A DNA stretch of 64,000 nt from an uncultured Bacteroidales bacterium. GTDB taxonomy: Bacteria > Bacteroidota > Bacteroidia > Bacteroidales > UBA932. The notes below the pieces were generated by a model. It had not been told where the DNA came from. It made no database searches and saw only the letters and a program-made list of their open reading frames with translations. Every line of letters begins with the position of its first letter. The stretch's first letter is position 1. This document shows positions 56,295 through 64,000 of the stretch, piece after piece. Position numbers and translations under genes: made by a program. The DNA lies in contig CALVDG010000007.1 of the NCBI GenBank assembly GCA_944326255.1, positions 29,626 through 93,625 of the forward strand. Direction: 5' to 3'.

Positions 56295-57329
56295 TTATTT
56301 ATTTACTCCTCTCAGAAAACCCACAGTATCGACCCCGTCCGGCCAGTCGTCCAGAGCAGGCCTCTGAGCATAGCCAAAGTTACGGATAATTTTTTGAATT
56401 CTGTCCTCATTGGCTCCGATAAATTTTTCCAGCTCCTTTTCAGAGCAGTATTCCACATACCATACCTCACCCACATGCAGGCTCATATCCAGCGGCCTGC
56501 AGAGGCTGATGTCTTCCGATGCTCCCGGTATCAGCCGCCTGAGGTCGCGGAAAATGACGGTGCCGCTGTCCAGGAATTCTTCTCCGGACAGGGTCAGCAC
56601 AGCCCTGTTCTTGCGGTGATTGTCCTTTCCGGGCCGTCCCCAATGCCTAAGGGCGAAAGCTTCAGCCGCAGCCATTGTTCCTGAGAGATCGTACCCTTGC
56701 GGCACCAGCAGGCATGTCGCGCTGCGGCAGCCCAGACCGTAGTACAGCAGCATGTCCTCCGCCAGAGCTTTGAGGGCAGAGCTGTCCTCGCTCCCGGTGA
56801 GCACGGCAATACTGAAGCGCGAGGACCTGATGATTTTGGGGATATAAGGAAAATGTGTTTCAAAATATGCTGCCGCGGCATCGCCTCCCATCGTCAGGAG
56901 GGCATCCGGAGTCCAGCCGTCGGTCGAGTTACAGAACTCCACCCCGGGGAAAAGCACCGGCAGCAGATACTGGTCCTTCGATGAGAGTTTGACCACCGGC
57001 TTCCAGCCCGCCGCCAGCACCGACAGGATATCGTGAAATGCCACCGCCGGGATATTGCCGGCCGCCACCACTCCGCAGACCTTTCCCGATGCTGCCGGTT
57101 CCGGCCCAGGGTATTGTTCCAGCCAGTTCCTCAGCACATCTTCCCTCAGCATCCCTTCCGCCAGGGCTCCGAGGGCGCGGCGCTGCATCCACGGCGTGAA
57201 GAACACATTGCCCCTCGCCGAGAGCTCCACCGCCGCATCCAGCTCCGGCCATTTCTCTTTCCCCTCCAGCCACCCCTCAATCCTTCTCCCCAAAGCCGCA
57301 TACCTTTCTATAAATTGACCTCTATGCAT
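56295..57329 (-). CDS. Acyl-CoA reductase, LuxC-like
   Basis: 344 residues of the LuxC fold, related to aldehyde dehydrogenases, which would reduce an acyl thioester to an aldehyde with NADPH. Visible are GVVAAGNIPAVAFHDILSVL, VVKLSSKDQYLLPVL and the catalytic-Cys region YYGLGCRSATCLLVPQ. There are no luxD, luxE or luciferase genes nearby, so bioluminescence is not implied. It starts the short run LuxC-like / pRiA4b-like / miaA, with gaps of 5 bases each, behind a -7 box at 57350-57357. Confidence 0.8.
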   Translation of the reverse strand: MHRGQFIERYAALGRRIEGWLEGKEKWPELDAAVELSARGNVFFTPWMQRRALGALAEGMLREDVLRNWLEQYPGPEPAASGKVCGVVAAGNIPAVAFHDILSVLAAGWKPVVKLSSKDQYLLPVLFPGVEFCNSTDGWTPDALLTMGGDAAAAYFETHFPYIPKIIRSSRFSIAVLTGSEDSSALKALAEDMLLYYGLGCRSATCLLVPQGYDLSGTMAAAEAFALRHWGRPGKDNHRKNRAVLTLSGEEFLDSGTVIFRDLRRLIPGASEDISLCRPLDMSLHVGEVWYVEYCSEKELEKFIGANEDRIQKIIRNFGYAQRPALDDWPDGVDTVGFLRGVNK

Positions 57330-57349
57330 TTTTCAATCAGTTGACAGCC

Positions 57350-57357
57350 CAAAGATA
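57350..57357 (-). promoter_or_regulatory. -7 box (TATCTTTG) for the LuxC-like/miaA run
   Basis: The minus strand reads TATCTTTG, 20 bases before ATG 57329. Confidence 0.6.
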
Positions 57358-57408
57358 AAAAATTTTAGGCTCATCCGCCTTTTTTGCCTAACTTAGGGGC
57401 TTAAACGG

Positions 57409-58026
57409 ATGGATATGGAAATTCAGGAGAGAAACGACACTTTCAAGAGCCTGGAGGCCCCGTCGGAGGGGCTGTATAAGGAGAAAGGCAGCAAGTTTCT
57501 CGCTTTTGCATATCCGGTGATATCGGAAGAGGAGATAAAACAGCATCTGGAGCGGATACGGAAAGAATATTACGACGCGCGGCATCACTGCTATGCGTAC
57601 AGGCTCGGGCTGGAAGGCAATGTGTGGAGGATGAACGATGACGGAGAGCCTTCGTCCACTGCCGGCAGACCGATATTCGGACAGATACAGTCGGCCGGAC
57701 TGAGTGACATACTGATCGTGGTCGTCCGTTACTTCGGAGGCATAAAACTCGGAGTACCAGGTCTGATCAACGCCTACCGGAGCGCGGCCGCTGATGCGGT
57801 AGCCCACGGCAGGATAGTGGAGAAAACCGCGACCGAGACCTTTGCGGTGACATTTGACTACACCGGTATGGATCGGGTAATGAAGGTGATGAAGGACATG
57901 GGCCTGTCCCCCACCAGATTCGATACAGGGAACGAATGCCGCCTGGAGATGAGCGTAAGACTCCGCGACTCGGACCGGTTCGTCCAGCGCATGACCGATG
58001 CCGAAGCCAAAGTGGAACACATATAA
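57409..58026 (+). CDS. yigZ: YigZ/IMPACT family protein
   Basis: 205 residues with the UPF0029 (IMPACT) N-terminal domain: SEGLYKEKGSKFLAFAYPV, ARHHCYAYRLG, DDGEPSSTAGRPI and VVVRYFGGIKLGVPGLINAY. A C-terminal DUF1949 half follows (about 135-205). The bacterial role is not settled; the eukaryotic relative restrains a kinase in amino-acid starvation. ATG at 57415 is an alternative start. It lies 12 bases before pyrB and may share its transcript. Confidence 0.9.
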   Translation: MDMEIQERNDTFKSLEAPSEGLYKEKGSKFLAFAYPVISEEEIKQHLERIRKEYYDARHHCYAYRLGLEGNVWRMNDDGEPSSTAGRPIFGQIQSAGLSDILIVVVRYFGGIKLGVPGLINAYRSAAADAVAHGRIVEKTATETFAVTFDYTGMDRVMKVMKDMGLSPTRFDTGNECRLEMSVRLRDSDRFVQRMTDAEAKVEHI

Positions 58027-58038
58027 TATAAATGATAT

Positions 58039-58944
58039 ATGCCTAAAAGTTTAATATCCATTCAGGACTTCACCAAAGAGGAGATACTGCACATCCTCGA
58101 TGTAGCCGAGGAGATGGAGCACAACAAGTCGCAGACATTCCTGAGCGACAAGGTAGTGGCCTGCATCTTCTTCGAGCCGTCCACAAGGACCAGACTGAGT
58201 TTCGAGACTGCGGCCAACCGTCTGGGAGCCCGCGTCATAGGCTTTTCGGACGCGGCCAACACCAGCATCCGGAAGGGAGAGAGCCTCAAGGATACCATCA
58301 AGATGGTCTCCAATTACGTGGACCTCATCGTCATGAGGCATCCTCTCGAGGGCAGTGCCCGCTATGCTTCGGAAGTGGCCTCAGTGCCGGTCATCAACGC
58401 CGGTGACGGAGCCAACCAGCATCCGACCCAGACCCTGCTCGACCTCTACACCATCAGGCAGACCCAGGGCCGCCTGGACCACATCAACATCAACATGGTC
58501 GGCGACCTCAAATACGGCAGGACAGTACACTCACTGCTTCAGGCCATGAGCCATTTCTCCCCCGAGTTCGAGTTCACGGCCCCGGACGAGCTCAAGCTGC
58601 CGCAGGAATACCGCGACTTCATGGACAGCAAGGGCATCCCCTATAAGGAGACTGCCGACCTGCGGGAATATCTGGACAGCACGGACATCCTGTACATGAC
58701 CCGCATCCAGCAGGAACGGTTCACCGACCCAGTGGAATACGAGAAAGTCAAGAATGTCTACAGTCTCAACGCATCCATGCTCTCCGGAGTGCGGCCGAAC
58801 ATGAAGATTCTGCACCCCCTGCCCCGCCTGCAGGAGATCGCCACCGACGTGGACGAGACCCCTTACGCATGGTATTTCAAGCAGGCTGAGAACGGAATGT
58901 ACGTCCGCATGGCCATCATATCATACTTACTCGGTAAAAGATAG
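58039..58944 (+). CDS. pyrB: Aspartate carbamoyltransferase, catalytic subunit
   Basis: Condenses carbamoyl phosphate and aspartate, the committing step of pyrimidine synthesis. The 301-residue protein has the carbamoyl-phosphate motif [33 protein letters not shown] and [15 protein letters not shown]. The regulatory subunit gene pyrI follows after 12 bases, so the enzyme should be the allosteric PyrBI form. Confidence 0.96.
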   Translation: MPKSLISIQDFTKEEILHILDVAEEMEHNKSQTFLSDKVVACIFFEPSTRTRLSFETAANRLGARVIGFSDAANTSIRKGESLKDTIKMVSNYVDLIVMRHPLEGSARYASEVASVPVINAGDGANQHPTQTLLDLYTIRQTQGRLDHININMVGDLKYGRTVHSLLQAMSHFSPEFEFTAPDELKLPQEYRDFMDSKGIPYKETADLREYLDSTDILYMTRIQQERFTDPVEYEKVKNVYSLNASMLSGVRPNMKILHPLPRLQEIATDVDETPYAWYFKQAENGMYVRMAIISYLLGKR

Positions 58945-58956
58945 GAGGACAGTCTT

Positions 58957-59421
58957 ATGGAAAGAAACACAATGGAAACAAACGACGGGAAGCAGCTCAA
59001 AGTGAGCGCGATAAAGAACGGCACAGTGCTGGATCACATTCCCAGCTGCCAGGTCTTCAAGGTAATCGACATCCTCGGTCTGAGCGGGTCGGAGCATCCG
59101 GTCACTTTCGGAGTCAATCTGGACAGCAAGTCCATGGGCCGCAAGGGCATCATCAAGATATCCGAGAGATTCTTCAAGGATGACGAACTCAACAAGATAG
59201 CCCTCATCGCCCCCAACGCCAGCGTCAACATCATCCGCGACTTCAAGGTAGTGGAGAAAAAGCTGCTGACCATCCCGGAGACTATCTGCGGTATCGTCAA
59301 GTGCATCAACCCCATGTGCGTGACCAACCACGAAGATATCCCGACAAGGTTCAGGACCATCGTAAAAGGCTCTGAGATACAGTTACAGTGCGTATACTGC
59401 GAAAAGATTACGGATTTATAA
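58957..59421 (+). CDS. pyrI: Aspartate carbamoyltransferase, regulatory subunit
   Basis: Nucleotide-sensing subunit that binds PyrB trimers. The 154-residue protein has an N-terminal allosteric domain (KVSAIKNGTVLDHIPS) and a C-terminal zinc domain with four Cys (KCINPMCVTNHE then LQCVYCEK). A Shine-Dalgarno-like AGGAGG at 58943-58948 lies 8 bases before ATG 58957, favouring that start over the Met at 58972. A new promoter begins right after its stop. Confidence 0.95.
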   Translation: MERNTMETNDGKQLKVSAIKNGTVLDHIPSCQVFKVIDILGLSGSEHPVTFGVNLDSKSMGRKGIIKISERFFKDDELNKIALIAPNASVNIIRDFKVVEKKLLTIPETICGIVKCINPMCVTNHEDIPTRFRTIVKGSEIQLQCVYCEKITDL

Positions 59422-59423
59422 TT

Positions 59424-59456
59424 TTTGCCCATTGTCACAAATATTTTGTAACTTTG
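59424..59456 (+). promoter_or_regulatory. Full promoter for serC (TTTG-N21-TAACTTTG)
   Basis: TTTG at 59424-59427 and TAACTTTG at 59449-59456 match the -33 and -7 consensus, with a 21-base spacer, 41 bases before the serC ATG. Confidence 0.78.
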
Positions 59457-59497
59457 TCGCTTAATAACGATTAAACATTTTTAACAATTTTTACGAT

Positions 59498-60571
59498 ATG
59501 AAAAAAGCTTATAATTTCAACGCCGGTCCCTGCGTTCTGCCCAAACCGGCTATCGAAGCGGCTATCGAGGCCCTCAAAGATTTCAAGGGTACAGGAATGT
59601 CCGTAATAGAAGTGTCTCACAGAAGCAAGGAGTGGGAGGCCGTTATGGACGAGTGCCGCGCTCTCTGGAAAGAGCTTCTCAACATCCCTGACGGATACAG
59701 CGTCCTCTTCCTCGGTGGCGGTGCATCCCTCCAGTTCCTCTATGTGGCCATGAACCTCCTCGAGAACAAGGCCGGTTACCTGGAGACAGGCGTGTGGGCA
59801 AAGAAGGCTCTGAAAGAGGCAAAGGGCATCGGCAACGCCTATGCTGTGGCTTCCTCAGCTGACAAGAACTACACCTACATCCCTAAGGGATACGAGATCC
59901 CCACAGACCTCGACTATTTCCACATCACCACCAACAACACCATCAAAGGTACCGAGATTCACGAGGATATGGACTGCCCCGTGCCCCTCGTAGCCGATAT
60001 GTCTTCCGACATCATGAGCCGTCCCGTGGACGTTTCCAAGTATGCCCTCATCTACGGTGGTGCCCAGAAGAACGTAGGTCCTGCCGGAGTGGTATTCGTT
60101 ATCGTAAAGGACGAGATCCTCGGCAAGGTTTCCCGCTATCTGCCCACCATGCTCGACTACCGTACACACATCGAGGGCGAGTCCATGTTCAACACCCCTC
60201 CTGTATTCTCCATCTTCGTTATGACCGAGACCCTGAAATGGGTTAAGGCTCAGGGTGGTGTAAAGGCCATGTACGAGCTCAACAAGAAGAAAGCCGGTAT
60301 GCTCTATGACGAGATCGACCGCAACTCCCTCTTCGTAGGTACAGCCGCCAAGGAGGACCGCTCCCTGATGAACGTATGCTTCGTAATGGCTCCCGGCCAT
60401 GAGGACCTCCAGGACGAGTTCCTCGCCTTCGCAAAAGAGAAAGGCATGGTAGGTATCAAGGGCCACCGCTCAGTAGGCGGATTCCGCGCCTCCATCTACA
60501 ACGCCTGCCCTATCGAGGCAGTAGAGGCTCTGATCGCCTGCATGCAGGAGTTCGAGAAGATGCACAAATAA
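59498..60571 (+). CDS. serC: Phosphoserine aminotransferase
   Basis: PLP-dependent transfer of the glutamate amino group to 3-phosphohydroxypyruvate in serine synthesis. The 357-residue protein begins [15 protein letters not shown], has [18 protein letters not shown] and the PLP-Lys motif [12 protein letters not shown], and ends with the usual [18 protein letters not shown]. Codon choice is visibly more uniform than in most neighbours (for example GGT, GTA and CTC recur), suggesting high expression. A terminator lies between it and serA. Confidence 0.96.
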   Translation: MKKAYNFNAGPCVLPKPAIEAAIEALKDFKGTGMSVIEVSHRSKEWEAVMDECRALWKELLNIPDGYSVLFLGGGASLQFLYVAMNLLENKAGYLETGVWAKKALKEAKGIGNAYAVASSADKNYTYIPKGYEIPTDLDYFHITTNNTIKGTEIHEDMDCPVPLVADMSSDIMSRPVDVSKYALIYGGAQKNVGPAGVVFVIVKDEILGKVSRYLPTMLDYRTHIEGESMFNTPPVFSIFVMTETLKWVKAQGGVKAMYELNKKKAGMLYDEIDRNSLFVGTAAKEDRSLMNVCFVMAPGHEDLQDEFLAFAKEKGMVGIKGHRSVGGFRASIYNACPIEAVEALIACMQEFEKMHK

Positions 60572-60582
60572 TTAAACTCCGC

Positions 60583-60632
60583 AACCCCGGCATATCCACA
60601 TCATAACCGGACTGCCGGGGTTCGGTTTTTTC
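60583..60632 (+). terminator. Terminator between serC and serA
   Basis: The arms AACCCCGGCA (60583-60592) and TGCCGGGGTT (60613-60622) form a 10-bp stem followed by CGGTTTTTTC. It should reduce transcription into serA, which has no obvious TAnnTTTG box of its own in the 34 bases that remain. Confidence 0.8.
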
Positions 60633-60666
60633 AATAGTTTATAATCAACACTTTAAAATATTCACA

Positions 60667-61587
60667 ATGAAAGTTTTAGTAGCAACCGAGAAACCTTTCT
60701 CAAAGGTAGCCGTCGACCAGATCCGCGAAATCGTGGAGAAAGGCGGTCATGAGCTTGCAACTCTTGAAAAATACACCGATGTCAAGGACCTTTATGCAGC
60801 CGTAGCCGATGCAGACGCTCTTATCGTGCGTTCCGACAAGGTAACCAAGGAAGTCATTGCTGCCGCACCCAAGCTGAAGATAGTAGTCCGCGCCGGCGCC
60901 GGTTATGACAACCTCGACCTGGCAGCCTGCACCGAGAGAGGCATCGTGGCCATGAACACTCCCGGCCAGAACTCCAACGCCGTGGCCGAACTCGCTATCG
61001 GCATGATGATCTACATCTCACGTAACCAGTTCACTCCGGGCACAGGCTCAGAGCTCAAGGGCAAGACCCTCGGTATCCAGGCTTACGGCAATGTCGGCCG
61101 TCTGGTAGCCGCTCACGCAAAGAGCTTCGGCATGAAGATCATGGCCTTTGACCCCTTCGTTCCCGCTGAGAAGATTCAGGCTGAAGGAGTCGAGGTAGCC
61201 GCCTCACTCGAGGACCTCTATGCAAAGAGCGACTTCGTGTCCCTGCACATTCCTGCCACCAATGAGACAAAGAACTCTATCGGCTACGCACTTCTGTCCA
61301 GAATGCCTAAGGGAGGCTGCCTCGTGAACACCGCCCGCAAGGAAGTCATCAACGAGCCAGAACTCGTAAAGGTACTCGAGGAGAGACAGGACCTGAAGTA
61401 CATCACAGATATCGCCGCCACCAACCAGGCAGAGCTCAACGAGAAGTTCGGCAAGAGAGTCTTCGCCACCCCCAAGAAGATGGGAGCCGAGACCGCCGAG
61501 GCCAATATCAACGCGGGAGTAGCAGCAGCCAACCAGATCTGCGACTTCTTCGCCACAGGCAACCGCAAGTTCCAGGTAAACAAATAG
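60667..61587 (+). CDS. serA: D-3-phosphoglycerate dehydrogenase, short form
   Basis: First step of serine synthesis: 3-phosphoglycerate to 3-phosphohydroxypyruvate with NAD. The 306-residue protein has the D-2-hydroxyacid dehydrogenase fold: cofactor motif GIQAYGNVGRLVAAHAKSFG, RAGAGYDNLDLAAC and NTARKEVINEPELV. It lacks the C-terminal ACT domain. The position of the usual catalytic His (TPHIG) reads TPKKMGAETAEAN, that is Lys. Short Lys-type enzymes of this kind are known (type III, for example from Entamoeba), so this is probably active. Confidence 0.92.
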   Translation: MKVLVATEKPFSKVAVDQIREIVEKGGHELATLEKYTDVKDLYAAVADADALIVRSDKVTKEVIAAAPKLKIVVRAGAGYDNLDLAACTERGIVAMNTPGQNSNAVAELAIGMMIYISRNQFTPGTGSELKGKTLGIQAYGNVGRLVAAHAKSFGMKIMAFDPFVPAEKIQAEGVEVAASLEDLYAKSDFVSLHIPATNETKNSIGYALLSRMPKGGCLVNTARKEVINEPELVKVLEERQDLKYITDIAATNQAELNEKFGKRVFATPKKMGAETAEANINAGVAAANQICDFFATGNRKFQVNK

Positions 61588-61606
61588 CAAATAGGAGAGA
61601 AACAAT

Positions 61607-62851
61607 ATGGTAAAAGTAAAACCTTTCGCAGCTATCCGCCCTCCCAAGGCCATCGTAAAGGAAGTGGCCGCCCGTCCGTACGACGTGCTCAACTCCCAGG
61701 AAGCCAAGGCTGAGGCAGGCGAGAAGTCCCTCCTTCACATCACCAAGCCCGAGATCGACTTCGACCCCATCATCGACGAGCACTCACAGCAGGCCTATGA
61801 CAAGGCTGTCGAGAACTTCAAGAAATGGCAGGAAAAAGGCTGGCTCGTGCAGGACAAGAAGGAGTGCTACTATGTCTACGCCCAGACCATGAACGGCCGT
61901 ACCCAGTACGGTATCGTGCTCTGTGCCAACGTTGAGGACTACATGACAGGTAAGATCAAGAAACACGAGCTCACCCGCAAGGACAAGGAAGAGGACCGTA
62001 TGATCCACGTCCGTATCCAGAATGCCAACATCGAGCCCGTATTCTTCGCATACCCTGACAACACCGAGATCAATGCTATCGTGAAGAAATACACTGACGG
62101 CAAGCCCGAATATGACTTCGTAGCTGAGGACGACGGTTTTGGACACCATTTCTGGGTAATAGACAACGATGAGGACATCAAAAGGATAACAGAGATATTC
62201 TCTACCATCCCTGCCTTCTACGTAGCAGACGGTCACCACAGGACCGCCGCAGCTGCTCTCGTAGGTGAGGAGAAGCGCCGTCAGAACCCCAACCACAACG
62301 GAACTGAGGAGTACAACTACTTCATGGCAGTGGTATTCCCTGAGAGCCACCTCAAGATCATCGACTACAACCGCGTTGTAAAGGATCTCAACGGCATGAC
62401 TCCCGAGCAGTTCCTCGATAAACTTGGCGAGGACTTCGAGATCAAGGACATGGGTACAGACATATACAAGCCCAAGAACCTGCACAACTTCTCGATGTAC
62501 CTCGGTGGACACTGGTACTCAATGACAGCCAAGAAGGGCACATACGATGACAACGATCCCATCGGTGGACTCGATGTCACCATCTGCTCCAACCTCATCT
62601 TCGACAAGCTCCTCGACATCAAGGATCTCCGCACTTCGAAACGTATTGATTTCGTAGGCGGTATCCGTGGACTCGGAGAGCTCAAGAAGAGAGTTGACTC
62701 AGGCGAGATGGCAGCGGCTTTCGCCCTGTATCCAGTATCCATGAAGCAGCTCATCAGGATAGCCGATACAGGCAACATCATGCCTCCCAAGACTACCTGG
62801 TTCGAGCCGAAGCTCAGGAGCGGACTGGCTATCCATAAGCTGGAGCGATAG
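61607..62851 (+). CDS. DUF1015-family protein
   Basis: 414 residues of the DUF1015 family: an N-terminal KPFAAIRPPKAIVKEVAARPYD, the conserved FYVADGHHRTAAA in the middle and a C-terminal half ending MPPKTTWFEPKLRSGL. In many bacteria this gene follows serA and serC, which suggests a role near serine synthesis; a kinase-like activity on serine has been reported for some relatives (SbnI/SerK), but activity here is inferred. It begins 19 bases after serA with AGGAGAG before the ATG. Confidence 0.85.
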   Translation: MVKVKPFAAIRPPKAIVKEVAARPYDVLNSQEAKAEAGEKSLLHITKPEIDFDPIIDEHSQQAYDKAVENFKKWQEKGWLVQDKKECYYVYAQTMNGRTQYGIVLCANVEDYMTGKIKKHELTRKDKEEDRMIHVRIQNANIEPVFFAYPDNTEINAIVKKYTDGKPEYDFVAEDDGFGHHFWVIDNDEDIKRITEIFSTIPAFYVADGHHRTAAAALVGEEKRRQNPNHNGTEEYNYFMAVVFPESHLKIIDYNRVVKDLNGMTPEQFLDKLGEDFEIKDMGTDIYKPKNLHNFSMYLGGHWYSMTAKKGTYDDNDPIGGLDVTICSNLIFDKLLDIKDLRTSKRIDFVGGIRGLGELKKRVDSGEMAAAFALYPVSMKQLIRIADTGNIMPPKTTWFEPKLRSGLAIHKLER

Positions 62852-62923
62852 CGGGCGGCGCGTCAGAATGGGCAAGATGCACCACCGGTCTGACGTGCCT
62901 CTGTTGAGGTTTTGAAAAAAGTT

Positions 62924-62970
62924 AAGGAGGCCGTAATCGAAAGTTGATTCGATACGGTCTCCTTTTATTA
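62924..62970 (+). terminator. Terminator of the serine/DUF1015 operon
   Basis: AAGGAGGCCGTAATCGAA (62924-62941) pairs with TTCGATACGGTCTCCTT (62948-62964) with one mismatch and one bulge, followed by TTATT. It lies about 70 bases after the stop. Confidence 0.8.
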
Positions 62971-63053
62971 ATCGGAAAAACAAAAAAACAAACAGCACGG
63001 GATTGAAGATATTCATTAATTCATTGATAATCAATATATTAGCACTCAAAATG

Positions 63054-63088
63054 GTGCCGCGTTGGCATTTGAGACCGCAACACGGCAC
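63054..63088. repeat. Imperfect 11-bp inverted repeat
   Basis: GTGCCGCGTTG (63054-63064) and CAACACGGCAC (63078-63088) pair with one mismatch that becomes a G-U pair in minus-strand RNA, with a 13-base loop. No gene near it explains it. Confidence 0.6.
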
Positions 63089-63167
63089 ATTCAAAATTTA
63101 GAAACACCTTATTATCAAGTATTTAAAAATATCGTACAATCCCCGGAAACAGATTAAATTTTCAGCA

Positions 63168-64000
63168 ATGAAACCGACATTAGTTGTTTTGGCAGCGGGC
63201 ATGGGTTCCCGCTACGGCTCCCTCAAGCAGATGGACGGAGTCGGTCCCAACGGTGAGGCCATCATCGATTACTCGATTTACGATGCCGTACGGGCTGGAT
63301 TCGGCAAAGTAGTGTTCATCATCCGCCACTCATTTGAAAAGGCTTTCCGAGAGATATTCACACCGGAGCATTTCGGCGGAAAGGTTGAGATAGAGTTCGT
63401 CTTCCAGGAACTCGAATATCTGCCCGAAGGATTCTCAGTGCCGGAGGGCCGCGAGAAACCCTGGGGTACATGCCACGCCGTGATGATGGCCGCCCCAGCT
63501 GTCAGCACTCCCTTCGCTGTCATCAACTCCGATGACTTCTACGGCCGCGAGGGCTACGCCGTGCTGTCAGACTATCTGCGTAGTGTAGAGGGGCAGAAAG
63601 GCAAATACTCCATGGTCGGCTACAACCTGCGCAACACTCTCTCCGACTACGGTACCGTATCCCGCGGAGAGTGCTCTGTCGACGCTGACGGCAACTTGGC
63701 CTCGATAGTCGAACGCACCGCCATCCAGCGCATGGAGGACGGCAGCATCATGTACAAGGACGGCGACGGACTGCATCCTCTTGACGAGAATACAGTCGTA
63801 TCAATGAATCTGTTCGGATTCACTCCCGATTTCTTCACCGAGTCCGAGCGGCTGTTCAGGCAATTCCTCTCCGACCCCGCCAACATGGCCAACCCCAAGG
63901 CCGAATTCTTCATACCTCTGTGCGTCAACCAGCTCATAAACGAGGGCAAGGCCAGCCTCAAAGTGCTGAATAGCGACGCCCAGTGGTTCGGTGTCACCTA
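63168..64000 (+). CDS. Sugar-phosphate nucleotidyltransferase family protein (cut by window edge)
   Basis: The first 277 codons of a nucleotidyltransferase that should make an NDP-sugar or a similar activated compound. ATG at 63168 opens with the signature LAAGMGSRYGSLKQMDG, followed by NSDDFYGREGY (metal-binding Asp) and VSMNLFGFTPDFFTESERLF. The frame runs off the end, so the C-terminus is not seen. In Bacteroides similar genes sit beside a phosphotransferase; whether that holds here is unknown. The substrate cannot be named. Confidence 0.8.
   Translation, partial: MKPTLVVLAAGMGSRYGSLKQMDGVGPNGEAIIDYSIYDAVRAGFGKVVFIIRHSFEKAFREIFTPEHFGGKVEIEFVFQELEYLPEGFSVPEGREKPWGTCHAVMMAAPAVSTPFAVINSDDFYGREGYAVLSDYLRSVEGQKGKYSMVGYNLRNTLSDYGTVSRGECSVDADGNLASIVERTAIQRMEDGSIMYKDGDGLHPLDENTVVSMNLFGFTPDFFTESERLFRQFLSDPANMANPKAEFFIPLCVNQLINEGKASLKVLNSDAQWFGVT

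Larger units (their letters stand above)
62852..63167. other. Gene-free interval after the serine operon
   Basis: This 316-base interval contains a terminator at 62924-62970, a small palindrome ATTGAT-A-ATCAAT at 63023-63035 and an imperfect inverted repeat at 63054-63088. A minus-strand frame here (62699-63094) has no family resemblance. No TAnnTTTG box was found before the nucleotidyltransferase. Confidence 0.65.

Noticed and set aside
56295..57329. Bioluminescence locus because of the LuxC-like reductase
   Set aside because: No luciferase, luxD or luxE is present in the window.
62699..63094. 131-codon minus-strand frame at the end of DUF1015
   Set aside because: It begins in the inverted repeat and is antisense to the terminator and DUF1015, with no family resemblance.

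Overview
The window is a chromosomal segment of a member of the Bacteroidales, probably a gut or host-associated anaerobe. I cannot fix the genus; an Alistipes/Rikenellaceae-like or uncultured Bacteroidales lineage would fit. The evidence is the set of Bacteroidota-type genes (fused korA plus korB beside gdhA, the Rpb6-like omega subunit, DUF4834, DUF4252, a CCDC81-type HU protein, a serC-serA-DUF1015 run, YigZ and pyrB-pyrI) and the repeated finding of the Bacteroidota promoter element TAnnTTTG just upstream of genes. It is almost entirely core genome: I see no insertion sequence, prophage, CRISPR array, plasmid or conjugation gene. Layout. (1) 1-3.2 kb, minus strand: 2-oxoglutarate:ferredoxin oxidoreductase (korA, korB) leading into glutamate dehydrogenase (gdhA, cut by the edge), a 2-oxoglutarate/ammonia node. 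(2) 3.2-8 kb, minus: nadK-uppS-bamA-skp, an envelope-biogenesis operon. (3) 8-12.5 kb, plus: a second Skp-like protein, a glycosyltransferase, purC and a LysM protein. (4) 12.5-20 kb, minus: bamD-rpoZ-coaBC-recN-pepP, preceded by a short-chain dehydrogenase and a membrane Gate-domain protein. (5) 20-25.7 kb: rubrerythrin, recA-trpS, an ECF sigma / membrane anti-sigma-like / DUF4252 module, and a YitT transporter-like protein. (6) 25.7-35.3 kb: dnaG, tRNA-Asn, an HU-like membrane protein, metG, a secreted GH2 beta-galactosidase and a SotB-type sugar exporter. (7) 35.3-41.5 kb is the least ordinary part: three copies of a short palindromic repeat, two paralogous Big_2 lipoproteins with a small secreted protein and a membrane TPR-LuxR regulator, then a compact unexplained unit (promoter-like box, long inverted repeat, internal terminator, 45-codon basic ORF) next to tRNA-Leu. 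(8) 41.6-52.7 kb, minus: a nine-gene, tightly packed run from an arginase-family enzyme through nhaA, an FKBP isomerase, an MsbA-type ABC exporter, an acyl-CoA ligase and a dCMP deaminase to a tail-specific protease. (9) 52.7-64 kb: recQ, miaA, a LuxC-like reductase, yigZ-pyrB-pyrI, serC-serA-DUF1015 and the start of a nucleotidyltransferase. How the genes work together: several operons join envelope assembly (BamA, BamD, two Skp-like chaperones, UppS, LysM protein, MsbA-type exporter, FKBP) with central metabolism. The beta-galactosidase and the sugar exporter diverge from one intergenic region. The serine genes form one plus-strand run with an internal terminator. No dramatic new defence or mobile system is visible. 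The best candidates for something undescribed are the 40.97-41.26 kb RNA/small-ORF unit, the palindromic repeats at 35.33-35.60 kb and the Big_2 lipoprotein locus with its regulator. All positions were read by eye and no database was searched.
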